From positions 1 to 6,118 of the forward strand of contig JACQRN010000148.1 in assembly GCA_016206515.1 (NCBI GenBank): a stretch of DNA of 6,118 nt. The letters run 5' to 3'. How positions within the stretch are numbered: position 1 is the first letter of the stretch; each line of letters opens with the position of its first letter. The position numbers and the translations under genes were made by a program. Source of the DNA: Planctomycetota bacterium. Lineage in GTDB: Bacteria > Planctomycetota > SBBH01 > JACQRN01. Shown piece after piece: positions 1 to 5,638 of the stretch. The notes beneath the pieces were generated by a model. That model searched no databases. It was given only the letters and a program-made list of their open reading frames with translations, and was not told the DNA's origin.

Positions 1-1288
1 CGATCCAGGCGCGGAGCGCCTCCTGGAGCCTCGCGGGGTCGTCGATCCGCGCGAGCCGGTCGCACAGCGCCCGCAGGAGGCGCGCGTCGAGCGGCGCCAA
101 ACTGAGAGCGCGGTCGAGCGAGGCGGCGGCCTCCTCCGGCCCGAATGACTCCGCATAGTAGGCGTCCATCTCCAGCGCCTCGCGCACGTCCGCCTCCCGG
201 ATCACGTCGAGGTGGTGCTCGATCCCGCGCCGTGGCACATCCGGGGGCAGGTAGTCCAGGCAGAGGCGGTACAGCCTCCGGGCGCGGTCGCGGTCGTCCG
301 AGACGAGCGCGCGGTTCGCCTCTCGCAGGAGGAGCCCGTAGTACCGGCCGCGCAACTCGTCGCGGTCGGACCCCTCCCCCCGGACCGCCTCGGCGTACCG
401 CTCCAGCGCGCCGTCCACGTTCCCGGCGGCCTCCAGGGCCGAGCACCACTTCCGGTGGAACGTAGCGGCGGGCGCGCCCCGCGCGGAAGCCTCGGCAAAC
501 GCCCCCGCCGCCTGGGCATACCCCTCGGCGATCCGCTGCGGGGTTTGCGCCGCGGCCGGGTCGACCTGCGTCCAGTGGCGCATCGCCTCCGCGATCGCGA
601 AGAGGGTCTCCGCGCGCTGGTAGGCGCACCCGGCCAGAAAATCCCGGGCGGTGCGGTCGCCGGGCCGCGACGACAACGCATCGCGCGCGAGCGACTCGGC
701 GCTCCCCAGGTCGCCACGGGGGTCCCGCGCCTCCCGCGCGAGATCCTCCAGGAGGGAGTGGGGCGGGAGTTCGCCGGGACGCGCCAGGAGGGAGGAGGCG
801 CGCTGTACCCACTTCTCGAACCGCAGCAGCGCCAGGATCATCCGGAGCGACGGATCGCCCGGGTCGATCGCCCCCGCGCGTTCGAGCCACGCGGCGGACT
901 CCGGATCCCCCTTGTGCCGCAGGTAGATCGCCAGCTGCAGGGCGGGCTCGGGCCGGTCGGGGGCGAGCGCGGCCGCCTCGCGCAACTCGCGCTCCCCCTC
1001 CTCGCGCAGGGCGTCGTCCAGGGGCGTCGAACCCGCACCCCACTCCGGCCGCGCGACCAGAAGGATCCCCAACCCCATGCGGGCCCGGTGGGAGAGTGGG
1101 AAGGCGCCCACCGCCTCGCGGTAGAGCACGACCGCCTCGTCGCCGCGCCCCTCCTCAACCAAGCCGCGCGCCCGGGAGAGCAGCGCCTCCTCGGCGGGGG
1201 AAACCCCTCCACGCCCCGAAAGGAACCGGAAGAGGGGCAGGCCAACACAGACCAGCAGCAGGAGGATGAGCAGGGCAATGCGTCGCAC
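1..1288 (-). CDS. Membrane-anchored TPR-repeat protein, C-terminus cut by the window edge
   Basis: An uninterrupted minus-strand frame runs from a GTG start to the left edge; about 429 codons are visible and no stop is reached. The start chosen, GTG at 1288, gives MRRIALLILLLLVCVGLPLF, a classic signal anchor: two arginines, then about 17 hydrophobic residues. An in-frame GTG at 1297 would add three residues (MFF). Neither has a Shine-Dalgarno sequence. The rest is Ala/Leu/Arg/Glu-rich helix-pair sequence with TPR-like periodicity, for example EEGRGDEAVVLYREAV followed by a proline turn, REAAALAPDRPEPALQLA, ERAGAIDPGDPSLRMILA, AAGNVDGALERYAEAV, DRDRARRLYRLCLDYLP and EAAASLDRALSLAPLDARLL. TPR solenoids are protein-interaction scaffolds. 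With the anchor, the repeats should lie outside the cytoplasmic membrane. The partner is unknown. It is divergent from the phosphatase/kinase genes. The TPR assignment is fairly secure; any specific function is not. Confidence 0.8.
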   Translation of the reverse strand, partial: MRRIALLILLLLVCVGLPLFRFLSGRGGVSPAEEALLSRARGLVEEGRGDEAVVLYREAVGAFPLSHRARMGLGILLVARPEWGAGSTPLDDALREEGERELREAAALAPDRPEPALQLAIYLRHKGDPESAAWLERAGAIDPGDPSLRMILALLRFEKWVQRASSLLARPGELPPHSLLEDLAREARDPRGDLGSAESLARDALSSRPGDRTARDFLAGCAYQRAETLFAIAEAMRHWTQVDPAAAQTPQRIAEGYAQAAGAFAEASARGAPAATFHRKWCSALEAAGNVDGALERYAEAVRGEGSDRDELRGRYYGLLLREANRALVSDDRDRARRLYRLCLDYLPPDVPRRGIEHHLDVIREADVREALEMDAYYAESFGPEEAAASLDRALSLAPLDARLLRALCDRLARIDDPARLQEALRAWI

Positions 1289-1304
1289 AAAGAACACGAT
1301 AGAA

Positions 1305-1344
1305 CAAGGAGACTGGAGACAGAAGACAGGAGACAGGAGAAGAG
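1305..1344 (-). repeat. Heptamer array upstream of the TPR gene
   Basis: Read on the minus strand, five degenerate heptamers follow each other in register: CTCCTGT, CTCCTGT, CTTCTGT, CTCCAGT and CTCCTTG, preceded by a partial CTCTT. The array ends 16 bases before the GTG at 1288. It is purine-only or nearly so on the plus strand. It mirrors the array at 1437-1478. Heptamer short tandem repeats of this style are known from cyanobacterial intergenic regions (STRR sequences); whether this is related is unknown. Confidence 0.75.
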
Positions 1345-1436
1345 CGCCTTCCTGGCACACCCAGGTCAAGCACTACAACATCTGTCGGGCTTGCATATGC
1401 CCTGTTTCCGCATCTGATCCCGGTTTCCTGTCTTCC

Positions 1437-1478
1437 CTCCTGACTCCTGACTCCCGTCTCCTGTCTCCTTTCTCATCT
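1437..1478 (+). repeat. Heptamer array upstream of the phosphatase gene
   Basis: On the plus strand the heptamers are CTCCTGA, CTCCTGA, CTCCCGT, CTCCTGT and CTCCTTT, followed by a weaker CTCATCT. This is the same unit as at 1305-1344 but on the opposite strand, and both arrays end in CTCCTT plus one base. It ends 25 bases before the ATG at 1504. The sequence between the arrays (1345-1436) has no ORF I believe in. It contains a short hairpin, CCTGG/CCAGG, at 1351-1365. Confidence 0.75.
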
Positions 1479-1491
1479 CCGTCTCTCCAGC

Positions 1492-1497
1492 CATACT
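1492..1497 (+). promoter_or_regulatory. Candidate -10 hexamer for leaderless start of the phosphatase gene
   Basis: CATACT matches TATAAT at 4 of 6 positions and is followed by six bases (TCCCCC) and then the ATG at 1504. That spacing would place the transcription start on the ATG itself. There is no Shine-Dalgarno sequence. The region 17 bases upstream (1469-1474, TTTCTC) is a poor -35. The call rests mainly on similar geometry at 3284-3289. Confidence 0.3.
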
Positions 1498-1503
1498 TCC
1501 CCC

Positions 1504-1989
1504 ATGCCCGTCCGCCTCGTCATCTTCGACCTCGACGGCACGCTCTGGGAGTGCACCGCCGGCGTCTGCGGGCAGCTCCTGCCGCCCCTCGCCCTTGAAG
1601 GGCCGGATGCCCTTCGCGACGCGACCGGCGCGCACCTGCAACTGCTGCCCGGCGCGCGTGCGCTGCTGGAGACTCTGCGCGGGCAGGGGATCCTCCTGTC
1701 GGCGGCGAGCCTCAACGACGAGCCGGTCGCAAGGGAGGCGCTGCGCCTGCTGGGGATCGAGGACCTCTTCTCATACCCCCAGCTGCGCTGGCACCCGAAG
1801 GACCTCTCGATCCGGAACATCCTGCACCTGTTCGCCGAACGCGCGGGGATCCGCCTCACCCCGCAGGAGGTCCTGTTCGTCGACGACCAGGCCGACAACA
1901 TCCGCATGGCGCGCGACCTCGGGGTCCGCGCCCTCCAGGTGGGACGCGACCTGAAGGCGCTCCCCGACCTGCTGGAACACCTGGCATGA
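1504..1989 (+). CDS. HAD-superfamily phosphatase, HAD-IIIC / magnesium-dependent phosphatase-1-like
   Basis: This 161-residue protein has all four HAD motifs. Motif I is FDLDGTLW (nucleophile D9, acid/base D11; the trailing W is typical of the MDP-1 and FkbH-like HAD-IIIC branch). Motif II lies in SAASLND (Ser69 or Ser66). Motif III is K99 in WHPKD. Motif IV is FVDDQADN (D127, D128). The small size and lack of a large cap insertion (only a short segment between motifs I and II) fit HAD-IIIC. Family members hydrolyse phosphate monoesters through a phospho-aspartate with Mg2+; the mammalian MDP-1 acts on phosphotyrosine and sugar phosphates in vitro. The substrate here cannot be read from sequence. 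No signal peptide, so cytoplasmic. Its TGA overlaps the kinase ATG (ATGA), so the two are translationally coupled. No Shine-Dalgarno precedes the ATG. The stand-alone length argues against its being a fragment of an FkbH-type multidomain enzyme. Confidence 0.88.
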   Translation: MPVRLVIFDLDGTLWECTAGVCGQLLPPLALEGPDALRDATGAHLQLLPGARALLETLRGQGILLSAASLNDEPVAREALRLLGIEDLFSYPQLRWHPKDLSIRNILHLFAERAGIRLTPQEVLFVDDQADNIRMARDLGVRALQVGRDLKALPDLLEHLA

Positions 1990-3230
1990 CCCGGAGCCCC
2001 GACGATCTGCGGCTCCTGTGGGCGGTTGCCGCGACCGGCGCGCTCCCGCGCGAGGCCGCGCTGCGGCTCGCCCGCGAGGCGCTCGGCGCGCCGCTCCGCG
2101 AGCGGCTGCACCGGGAGCACGGCGTTGCGTTGACCGCGCTGGTCACCGCCGCGCAGCACGCGGACCGGACCCTGGTCCGCTGCGGGACCTGCGGAACGAA
2201 GACGCCCCTGCGCCAGGTCCGGCTGGACGACGCTTCGGCGCGCTGCAGCTGCGGGGGGACCGTGGGACTCCCCTCCCTCCTGCGCGAGCTGGCCCGCGAG
2301 GGGGCGCCGCCACCGGTCCCGCCGCCGACGGCTGGAGGGCCCGGACGGATCGGGGCGTACGAGATCCGTGGCCGGGTCGGGGCGGGCGCGATGGGGACCG
2401 TCTACCGCGCGTACGACCCGAACCTACAGAGGGAAGTCGCGCTCAAGGTTCTCCACCCGCAGCTCGCGTCGGACGCGAATTTCGTGCGCCGCTTCCGGCG
2501 CGAGGCGATCGTGCTGGCTCGCCTGCGGCACCCGAACATCGTCCCGGTCTACGACCTGGGCGAGCACGAGGGGATCCCGTACCTCGCCATGGCGTACCTC
2601 CCCGGGCAGACCGTCCGCGCGCGCGTGCGCACCGAGGGCCCCCGCGACGCGCGCACGGCGCTCGCGTGGACCTCCCAGGCGCTCTGGGGGCTCTGCGCGG
2701 CCCACGCGGAGGGGGTCGTCCACCGGGATGTGAAGCCGGACAACCTCCTGCTGGACCCAGCAGGGGAAGGGGAGGAGGTACGCCTGGTGGACTTCGGACT
2801 CGCCAAGCCGCCGGAGATGCGCGCGGACATCTCCGGCGGGGCGCTCGTCCTGGGGACCCCAGCGTACATGTCCCCCGAGCAGTGCCGCGGCGAGGCCGCC
2901 ACCCCCGCCTCGGACCTCTACAGCCTCGGCTGTACGATGTACTTCATGCTGTCGGGAACCCCGCCGTTCCAGGGGGACGCCCCCGTCGAGGTGATGCACG
3001 CCCACCTGGACCGCGCGCCCGCGCGCCTGGCCCCCCTGCCGGACACCTGCTGGAACTTCCTCGCGCGCCTGATGGCCAAGAGCCCCTCCGAGCGCCCCGC
3101 GGGCGCCGCGGAGGCGCAACGCTCGGCCACGTCCCTTCTGGCCGAGATGGCGATCGCCGCGCCGCGCCCAGGCGGGCCAGGCCATGCCTCGGACGGTGAG
3201 ACGACGGTCCGGGAACCTCCTACGTTCTAG
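1986..3230 (+). CDS. Soluble PknB-type Ser/Thr protein kinase with N-terminal Cys4 module
   Basis: The 414-residue protein has three parts. Residues 1-62 are helical and unrecognised, 63-92 hold C66-x2-C69 and C87-x-C89 (a likely zinc ribbon), and a Pro-rich linker spans 105-120. The kinase domain (about 123-388) is complete: Gly loop GRVGAGAMGTVY (129-140), ATP lysine K154, helix-C glutamate E173, catalytic loop HRDVKPDN (246-253, D248), DFG (269-271), activation segment ending in SPE (296-298), helix-F aspartate D310 and late arginine R370. All catalytic residues are present, so it should be active. HRD with arginine suggests regulation by activation-loop phosphorylation. There is no transmembrane helix or PASTA region, so unlike classical PknB it is cytosolic. 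The C-terminal tail ends GETTVREPPTF, a Thr-rich stretch that could be phosphorylated and read by the FHA protein encoded next. The start overlaps the upstream phosphatase stop. Confidence 0.95.
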   Translation: MTRSPDDLRLLWAVAATGALPREAALRLAREALGAPLRERLHREHGVALTALVTAAQHADRTLVRCGTCGTKTPLRQVRLDDASARCSCGGTVGLPSLLRELAREGAPPPVPPPTAGGPGRIGAYEIRGRVGAGAMGTVYRAYDPNLQREVALKVLHPQLASDANFVRRFRREAIVLARLRHPNIVPVYDLGEHEGIPYLAMAYLPGQTVRARVRTEGPRDARTALAWTSQALWGLCAAHAEGVVHRDVKPDNLLLDPAGEGEEVRLVDFGLAKPPEMRADISGGALVLGTPAYMSPEQCRGEAATPASDLYSLGCTMYFMLSGTPPFQGDAPVEVMHAHLDRAPARLAPLPDTCWNFLARLMAKSPSERPAGAAEAQRSATSLLAEMAIAAPRPGGPGHASDGETTVREPPTF

Positions 3231-3260
3231 GCATCGGGGGCACGGCGGGAGGCTTAGGGC

Positions 3261-3289
3261 TTGTCGGCCCGTGCCGGGCGCACTACATT
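3261..3289 (+). promoter_or_regulatory. Candidate sigma70-like promoter for the FHA gene, leaderless geometry
   Basis: TTGTCG (4/6 to TTGACA) at 3261-3266 and TACATT (4/6 to TATAAT) at 3284-3289 are separated by 17 bases. Six bases later comes the GTG start at 3296, so transcription could begin at the start codon. No Shine-Dalgarno sequence precedes this GTG. It lies in the 65-base gap after the kinase stop, so the FHA gene may have its own promoter as well as read-through from the operon. Confidence 0.35.
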
Positions 3290-3295
3290 CCCGAC

Positions 3296-3670
3296 GTGGC
3301 GCAGAAAGTCGTCCTCCTGAAGGTCGTCAACGAACAGGAGCGAGAGATCGGGCGGTTCCCTGTCCACGAAGGGGAGAACCTCGTGGGGATCCCGGTCGAC
3401 GGGCCGGAACCCGAGATCGACCTGGAGCCGTTCGACAAGGACCAGGTCGTCAGCCGCCGTCACGCCATCATCCGCCGCGCCGGAGGAGATTACACGATCG
3501 AGCAGCTCGGCAAGACGAACCCCACCCACGTCAACACGGTCCAGCTAAAACCCGGAGAGAAAAGCCCCCTGAAGATCAGCGACCGGATCACGTTCGCTCG
3601 ACGCATCCACGCCAAGCTCGTCGAGGAAGATATCCCGACGACCGATTCCGTCCCGCCGACTTCGACGTAG
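3296..3670 (+). CDS. Small stand-alone FHA-domain protein
   Basis: This is a 124-residue protein, nearly all one FHA domain, the beta-sandwich that binds phosphothreonine peptides. The signature VSRRHAIIRR (S53, R54, H56) is intact and followed by YTIEQLGKTNPTHVN (N75, N80), matching the usual SRxHA...NGTxVN pattern. Two departures are visible. In the first loop the usual GR is GI (G31-I32 in LVGIPVDG), so the phosphate-contacting arginine is missing, and NGT is NPT. The C-terminal tail IPTTDSVPPTST is Thr/Ser-rich and could itself be a kinase substrate. No membrane segment. It starts 65 bases after the kinase on the same strand, which suggests it is the kinase's adaptor or substrate, as GarA is for mycobacterial kinases (analogy only). 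The GTG start is supported by the domain beginning immediately after it (VVLLKVVNEQEREIGRF). Confidence 0.88.
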   Translation: MAQKVVLLKVVNEQEREIGRFPVHEGENLVGIPVDGPEPEIDLEPFDKDQVVSRRHAIIRRAGGDYTIEQLGKTNPTHVNTVQLKPGEKSPLKISDRITFARRIHAKLVEEDIPTTDSVPPTST

Positions 3671-3697
3671 CCCACGAAGATCGATCCAGCCGACAAC

Positions 3698-3756
3698 GGT
3701 AGGGCGCGGTTTATCCGCGCCTAGCACACCCGGGCGGACATGAAGTCCGCCCTACC
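3698..3756. repeat. Inverted pair of REP-type palindromes (GTAG-headed) between convergent genes
   Basis: On the plus strand GTAG (3699-3702) is followed directly by a perfect 7-bp stem, GGCGCGG (3703-3709) with CCGCGCC (3715-3721), and a TTTAT loop. On the minus strand GTAG (complement of 3752-3755) is followed by a 7-bp stem, GGCGGAC with GTCCGCC (3733-3751), and a TTCAT loop. The units have the same plan and face each other across 11 bases. The outer arms GGTAGGGCG (3698-3706) and CGCCCTACC (3748-3756) are perfect inverted repeats. A GTAG tetranucleotide at the foot of a hairpin, paired in inverse orientation, is the hallmark of REP/BIME elements mobilised by RAYT (Y1-type) transposases. 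No RAYT is in the window. Confidence 0.7.
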
Positions 3757-3771
3757 TCCTGCCTTCCTTTT
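3732..3771 (+). terminator. Possible terminator of the FHA transcript within the REP pair
   Basis: The 8-bp stem GGGCGGAC (3732-3739) / GTCCGCCC (3745-3752), loop ATGAA, is followed by a pyrimidine-rich stretch ending in TTTT (3768-3771). The T-run is not immediately after the stem, so this is a weak intrinsic terminator at best. On the minus strand no T-run follows either hairpin; the structure could still hinder read-through from the convergent gene. Confidence 0.35.
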
Positions 3772-3774
3772 CCG

Positions 3775-5388
3775 TCAGCGCTGCGCGCCCCCGCCCCCGC
3801 CACCGGCCGGGGCGGCCCCGCCGCGGCGCTCCTGCGGCAGATAGCGGTAGTAGACCTCGAGGCAGAGCGCGCCGCACGCCGTGGCGTACACCCGCCCCCC
3901 CTGCGACCCCCACGTGCAGACCGGGTCCCAGGAGCCGTCGATACACGTGTCGCGCTCGCCGGGGTGGTTCCTCTGCGCGGCCCCGCACTGGTTGTCGCAC
4001 AGCGCCGCCTTCAGCGCCGTGTTGTACGCCCTCCAGTTCGAGCCGTTCGGCGCGTCCACCTGCGAGATCGCCAGCGCCGCGTAGTACCACTCGTACATGT
4101 TGCACTGGCCCCACGCCGGCAGGTGCCCCATCAGCGTCTCGATCCCCGCCGACTGGTTCCCCGACCCCGTGAACTGCCGGACGATCATCCCCGCCGCCGT
4201 CGTCACGTACGGCTGGTTGTAGACGAACTTCCCGGGACCGTAATACCCGTACGTCACCTGGTAGTCCCCGGCCGCCGTCTGCACCTGGTCCAGGAACGCA
4301 TTCGCCCCCGCGAAGACCGAATCCGGCACCGCGATCCCCCCGTTCTTCGCGCTCTTGAGCGCCATGATCACCCACCCCGTCACCGACGTGTCGTTGTTCC
4401 CCCCCTGCTCCGACGCACCCGTCTGGTTGTAGTTCTGGTACCTCCACCCCAACCCCGGGTTCTGCGCCGCCACGAGAAAGTCCACCGCCTTCTGCACGTT
4501 CCCGCGCAGCGTCTCGTCGTCCTCCATCAGCCACGCCTCCGCCATCGCGTACGTCGCCAGCGCGTGGTTGTACATGAAGTGCCCCGTCTTCTCCCCGAAG
4601 CACCCGTCGGCCCCCTGCACGCCCCGCAGCCACTGCACACCTCGGTTCACCGTCTGCTTGTAGTCCCCCGTCTTGTGCGTGTACCCGCTCCCCAGGAACG
4701 CCTCCAGCGACAACCCCGTCACCCCCACGTCGTACTCCGGCGTCCCGTGCCCCTCGCATCGCCCCGTCTTCTCCCGCCCGCACTGCGCGTCGAATCCGTC
4801 GATGTCCCAGAAACCGGCCTGCGACTGGTGGCGTCGCAGCCACTCCAGCGCAGCCTTCACCGCGCTCTCCGTGCGGCGCGACCCGCCCATCCCCACGGTG
4901 AGGTTGCGCTTGCCGCCCCGACGGTGGCCGTACCGGCCGCCCCCGCCTCCGCCGACCCCCATCAGATCCACGATGCCGCGCATGTCGAAATCGACCTGAG
5001 CCGCGCAGTCGGGGTTCCCCTTCGCCTCCTGAAACTCCTCGTTGTCGTCCGTCTCGTTGTGGTCCGCAATCTCGAAATCCTCGCGCGCCACCGGGTCCAC
5101 GACCTCACGGGGATCCTCGATCTCCTTCAGGTTTTCCACGACATCCCGCTCCGGCTCGGGCACCTCCTCCTCCACCGGCGGGGGAACCGCCATCACCACC
5201 TCCGCATCCCCCTTGGCGTCCACCACCCCCCACGGGATGAACATGCACAGGAACGAAATCGAGAAGTTGATCCCCAGACTTCCCAGGAGCGGGACCAGCG
5301 CCCTCTCGAACCACCCCTTCGGGGCCTCCTGCTCGAGTTCCTCCTCCTCCCCCTCGACCCCATCGTCTTCGTTGTGCTCGTCGGCCAT
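3775..5388 (-). CDS. Membrane-anchored, Cys-rich prenyltransferase/squalene-oxidase-repeat (alpha/alpha-toroid) protein
   Basis: This is a 537-residue protein. Residues 1-24 are very acidic (EGEEEELEQE) and K24/R29 precede a single hydrophobic helix at about 31-53 (LGINFSISFLCMFIPW), predicting N-in topology with the rest outside the cytoplasm. An acidic, proline-rich stalk (60-125) and a Gly/Arg-rich linker (145-172, GGGGGGRYGHRRGG) lead to the repeat domain. From about 175 come QW-like helix-turn repeats: ALEWLRRHQSQAGFWD, GVQWLRGVQGADGCFG and AVDFLVAAQNPGLGWRY, plus NDTSVTGWVIMALKSAK, as in squalene cyclases and complement-type thioester domains. The DxDD acid of hopene cyclases and the CGEQ thioester motif are absent, so catalysis is not supported. 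Eleven cysteines follow the anchor, suggesting disulfides. The start at 5388 is chosen because AAGGGGGG sits 4 bases upstream. The C-terminus is Gly/Ala-rich. The gene is downstream of a paralogue on the same strand and convergent with the FHA gene. Confidence 0.85.
   Translation of the reverse strand: MADEHNEDDGVEGEEEELEQEAPKGWFERALVPLLGSLGINFSISFLCMFIPWGVVDAKGDAEVVMAVPPPVEEEVPEPERDVVENLKEIEDPREVVDPVAREDFEIADHNETDDNEEFQEAKGNPDCAAQVDFDMRGIVDLMGVGGGGGGRYGHRRGGKRNLTVGMGGSRRTESAVKAALEWLRRHQSQAGFWDIDGFDAQCGREKTGRCEGHGTPEYDVGVTGLSLEAFLGSGYTHKTGDYKQTVNRGVQWLRGVQGADGCFGEKTGHFMYNHALATYAMAEAWLMEDDETLRGNVQKAVDFLVAAQNPGLGWRYQNYNQTGASEQGGNNDTSVTGWVIMALKSAKNGGIAVPDSVFAGANAFLDQVQTAAGDYQVTYGYYGPGKFVYNQPYVTTAAGMIVRQFTGSGNQSAGIETLMGHLPAWGQCNMYEWYYAALAISQVDAPNGSNWRAYNTALKAALCDNQCGAAQRNHPGERDTCIDGSWDPVCTWGSQGGRVYATACGALCLEVYYRYLPQERRGGAAPAGGGGGGAQR
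4081..4290 (-). repeat. Near-identical tract shared with 5909-6118
   Basis: This part of the 537-residue gene aligns without gaps, at an offset of 1828 bases, to the end of the window. I count about 10 mismatches in 210 bases, including third codon positions. It encodes the stretch from QVQTAAGDYQ to NMYEWYYA. Confidence 0.85.
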
Positions 5389-5392
5389 GGCA

Positions 5393-5400
5393 CCCCCCTT
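5393..5400 (-). promoter_or_regulatory. Ribosome binding site fixing the start of the toroid-protein gene
   Basis: On the minus strand AAGGGGGG lies 4 bases before the ATG at 5388. It is the only clear purine-rich Shine-Dalgarno-like sequence before a gene start in this window, and it selects this ATG over an in-frame ATG at 5493. Confidence 0.65.
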
Positions 5401-5407
5401 ATGAACG

Positions 5408-5503
5408 CGCAAAACGCTCCGGCATCCTGCCTCCGCGTTTTGCGGAGGCCGCTCCGCTCGGCGGCAAGCCGCCTCGCTTCGCGCCCGGGCCATCCGTGGC
5501 CCG
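5408..5503 (-). other. Structured mRNA leader with competing hairpins
   Basis: Within the leader of the 537-residue gene I see, in transcription order: CGGGCCA/TGGCCCG, a perfect 7-bp stem with a 4-base loop (5486-5503); a GC stem, GGCGG/CCGCC on the plus strand (5460-5473); hairpin I, 8-bp GCCTCCGC/GCGGAGGC with loop AAAAC (5429-5449); and hairpin II, 10-bp CGCAAAACGC (5435-5444) with GCGTTTTGCG (5408-5417). Hairpins I and II share bases 5435-5436 and 5442-5444, so only one can form fully. Hairpin II ends 7 bases before the ribosome binding site. No known riboswitch class is recognised. Confidence 0.5.
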
Positions 5504-5550
5504 AGGTCGAACGACCGCCCCGAACGGCGCCCTGCTCCCTACCTGAACGC

Positions 5551-5580
5551 ATCGTAGTGGAACGGTTCGAAAGAATTCAA
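5551..5580 (-). promoter_or_regulatory. Candidate sigma70-like promoter for the toroid-protein gene
   Basis: On the minus strand TTGAAT (5575-5580, 4/6) and TACGAT (5551-5556, 4/6) are separated by 18 bases in a locally AT-rich patch, unlike the GC-rich surroundings. It would give a leader of about 155 bases covering the hairpins at 5408-5503. It lies after the stop of the upstream paralogue, so the two paralogues may be transcribed separately. Confidence 0.35.
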
Positions 5581-5638
5581 AAGAATCCGACCGACATACG
5601 AGCCCCTATCGTAAATGACGCAACCCATTCCGAAACAG

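Noticed and set aside
1351..1370. Short hairpin CCTGG/CCAGG and a minus-strand TTGACC as promoter or terminator
   Set aside because: A 5-bp stem is expected by chance at this GC content, and no acceptable -10 lies 16-18 bases from TTGACC.
212..1417. Open plus-strand frame of 401 codons
   Set aside because: It is antisense to the TPR gene. Its composition (Arg/Pro/Gln/Val-rich with no periodicity) is typical of the complement of a GC-rich gene, whereas the minus frame gives a clean signal anchor and TPR helices.
1305..1478. CRISPR array
   Set aside because: The units are contiguous 7-mers without spacers.
3184..3702. Plus-strand frame of 172 codons overlapping the kinase end and the FHA gene
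   Set aside because: The sequence is Arg/Pro-rich with no recognisable domain, and it overlaps a frame with a clear FHA signature.
3775..5388. Terpene (squalene-hopene) cyclase or thioester protein
   Set aside because: Neither the DxDD acid motif nor a CGEQ-type thioester is present; DIDGFD near residue 195 is not a match.
5389..5493. In-frame ATG at 5493 that would extend the toroid protein by 35 residues
   Set aside because: The extension is Arg/Ala-rich, lies over strong hairpins, and has no ribosome binding site, while AAGGGGGG is placed correctly for the ATG at 5388.
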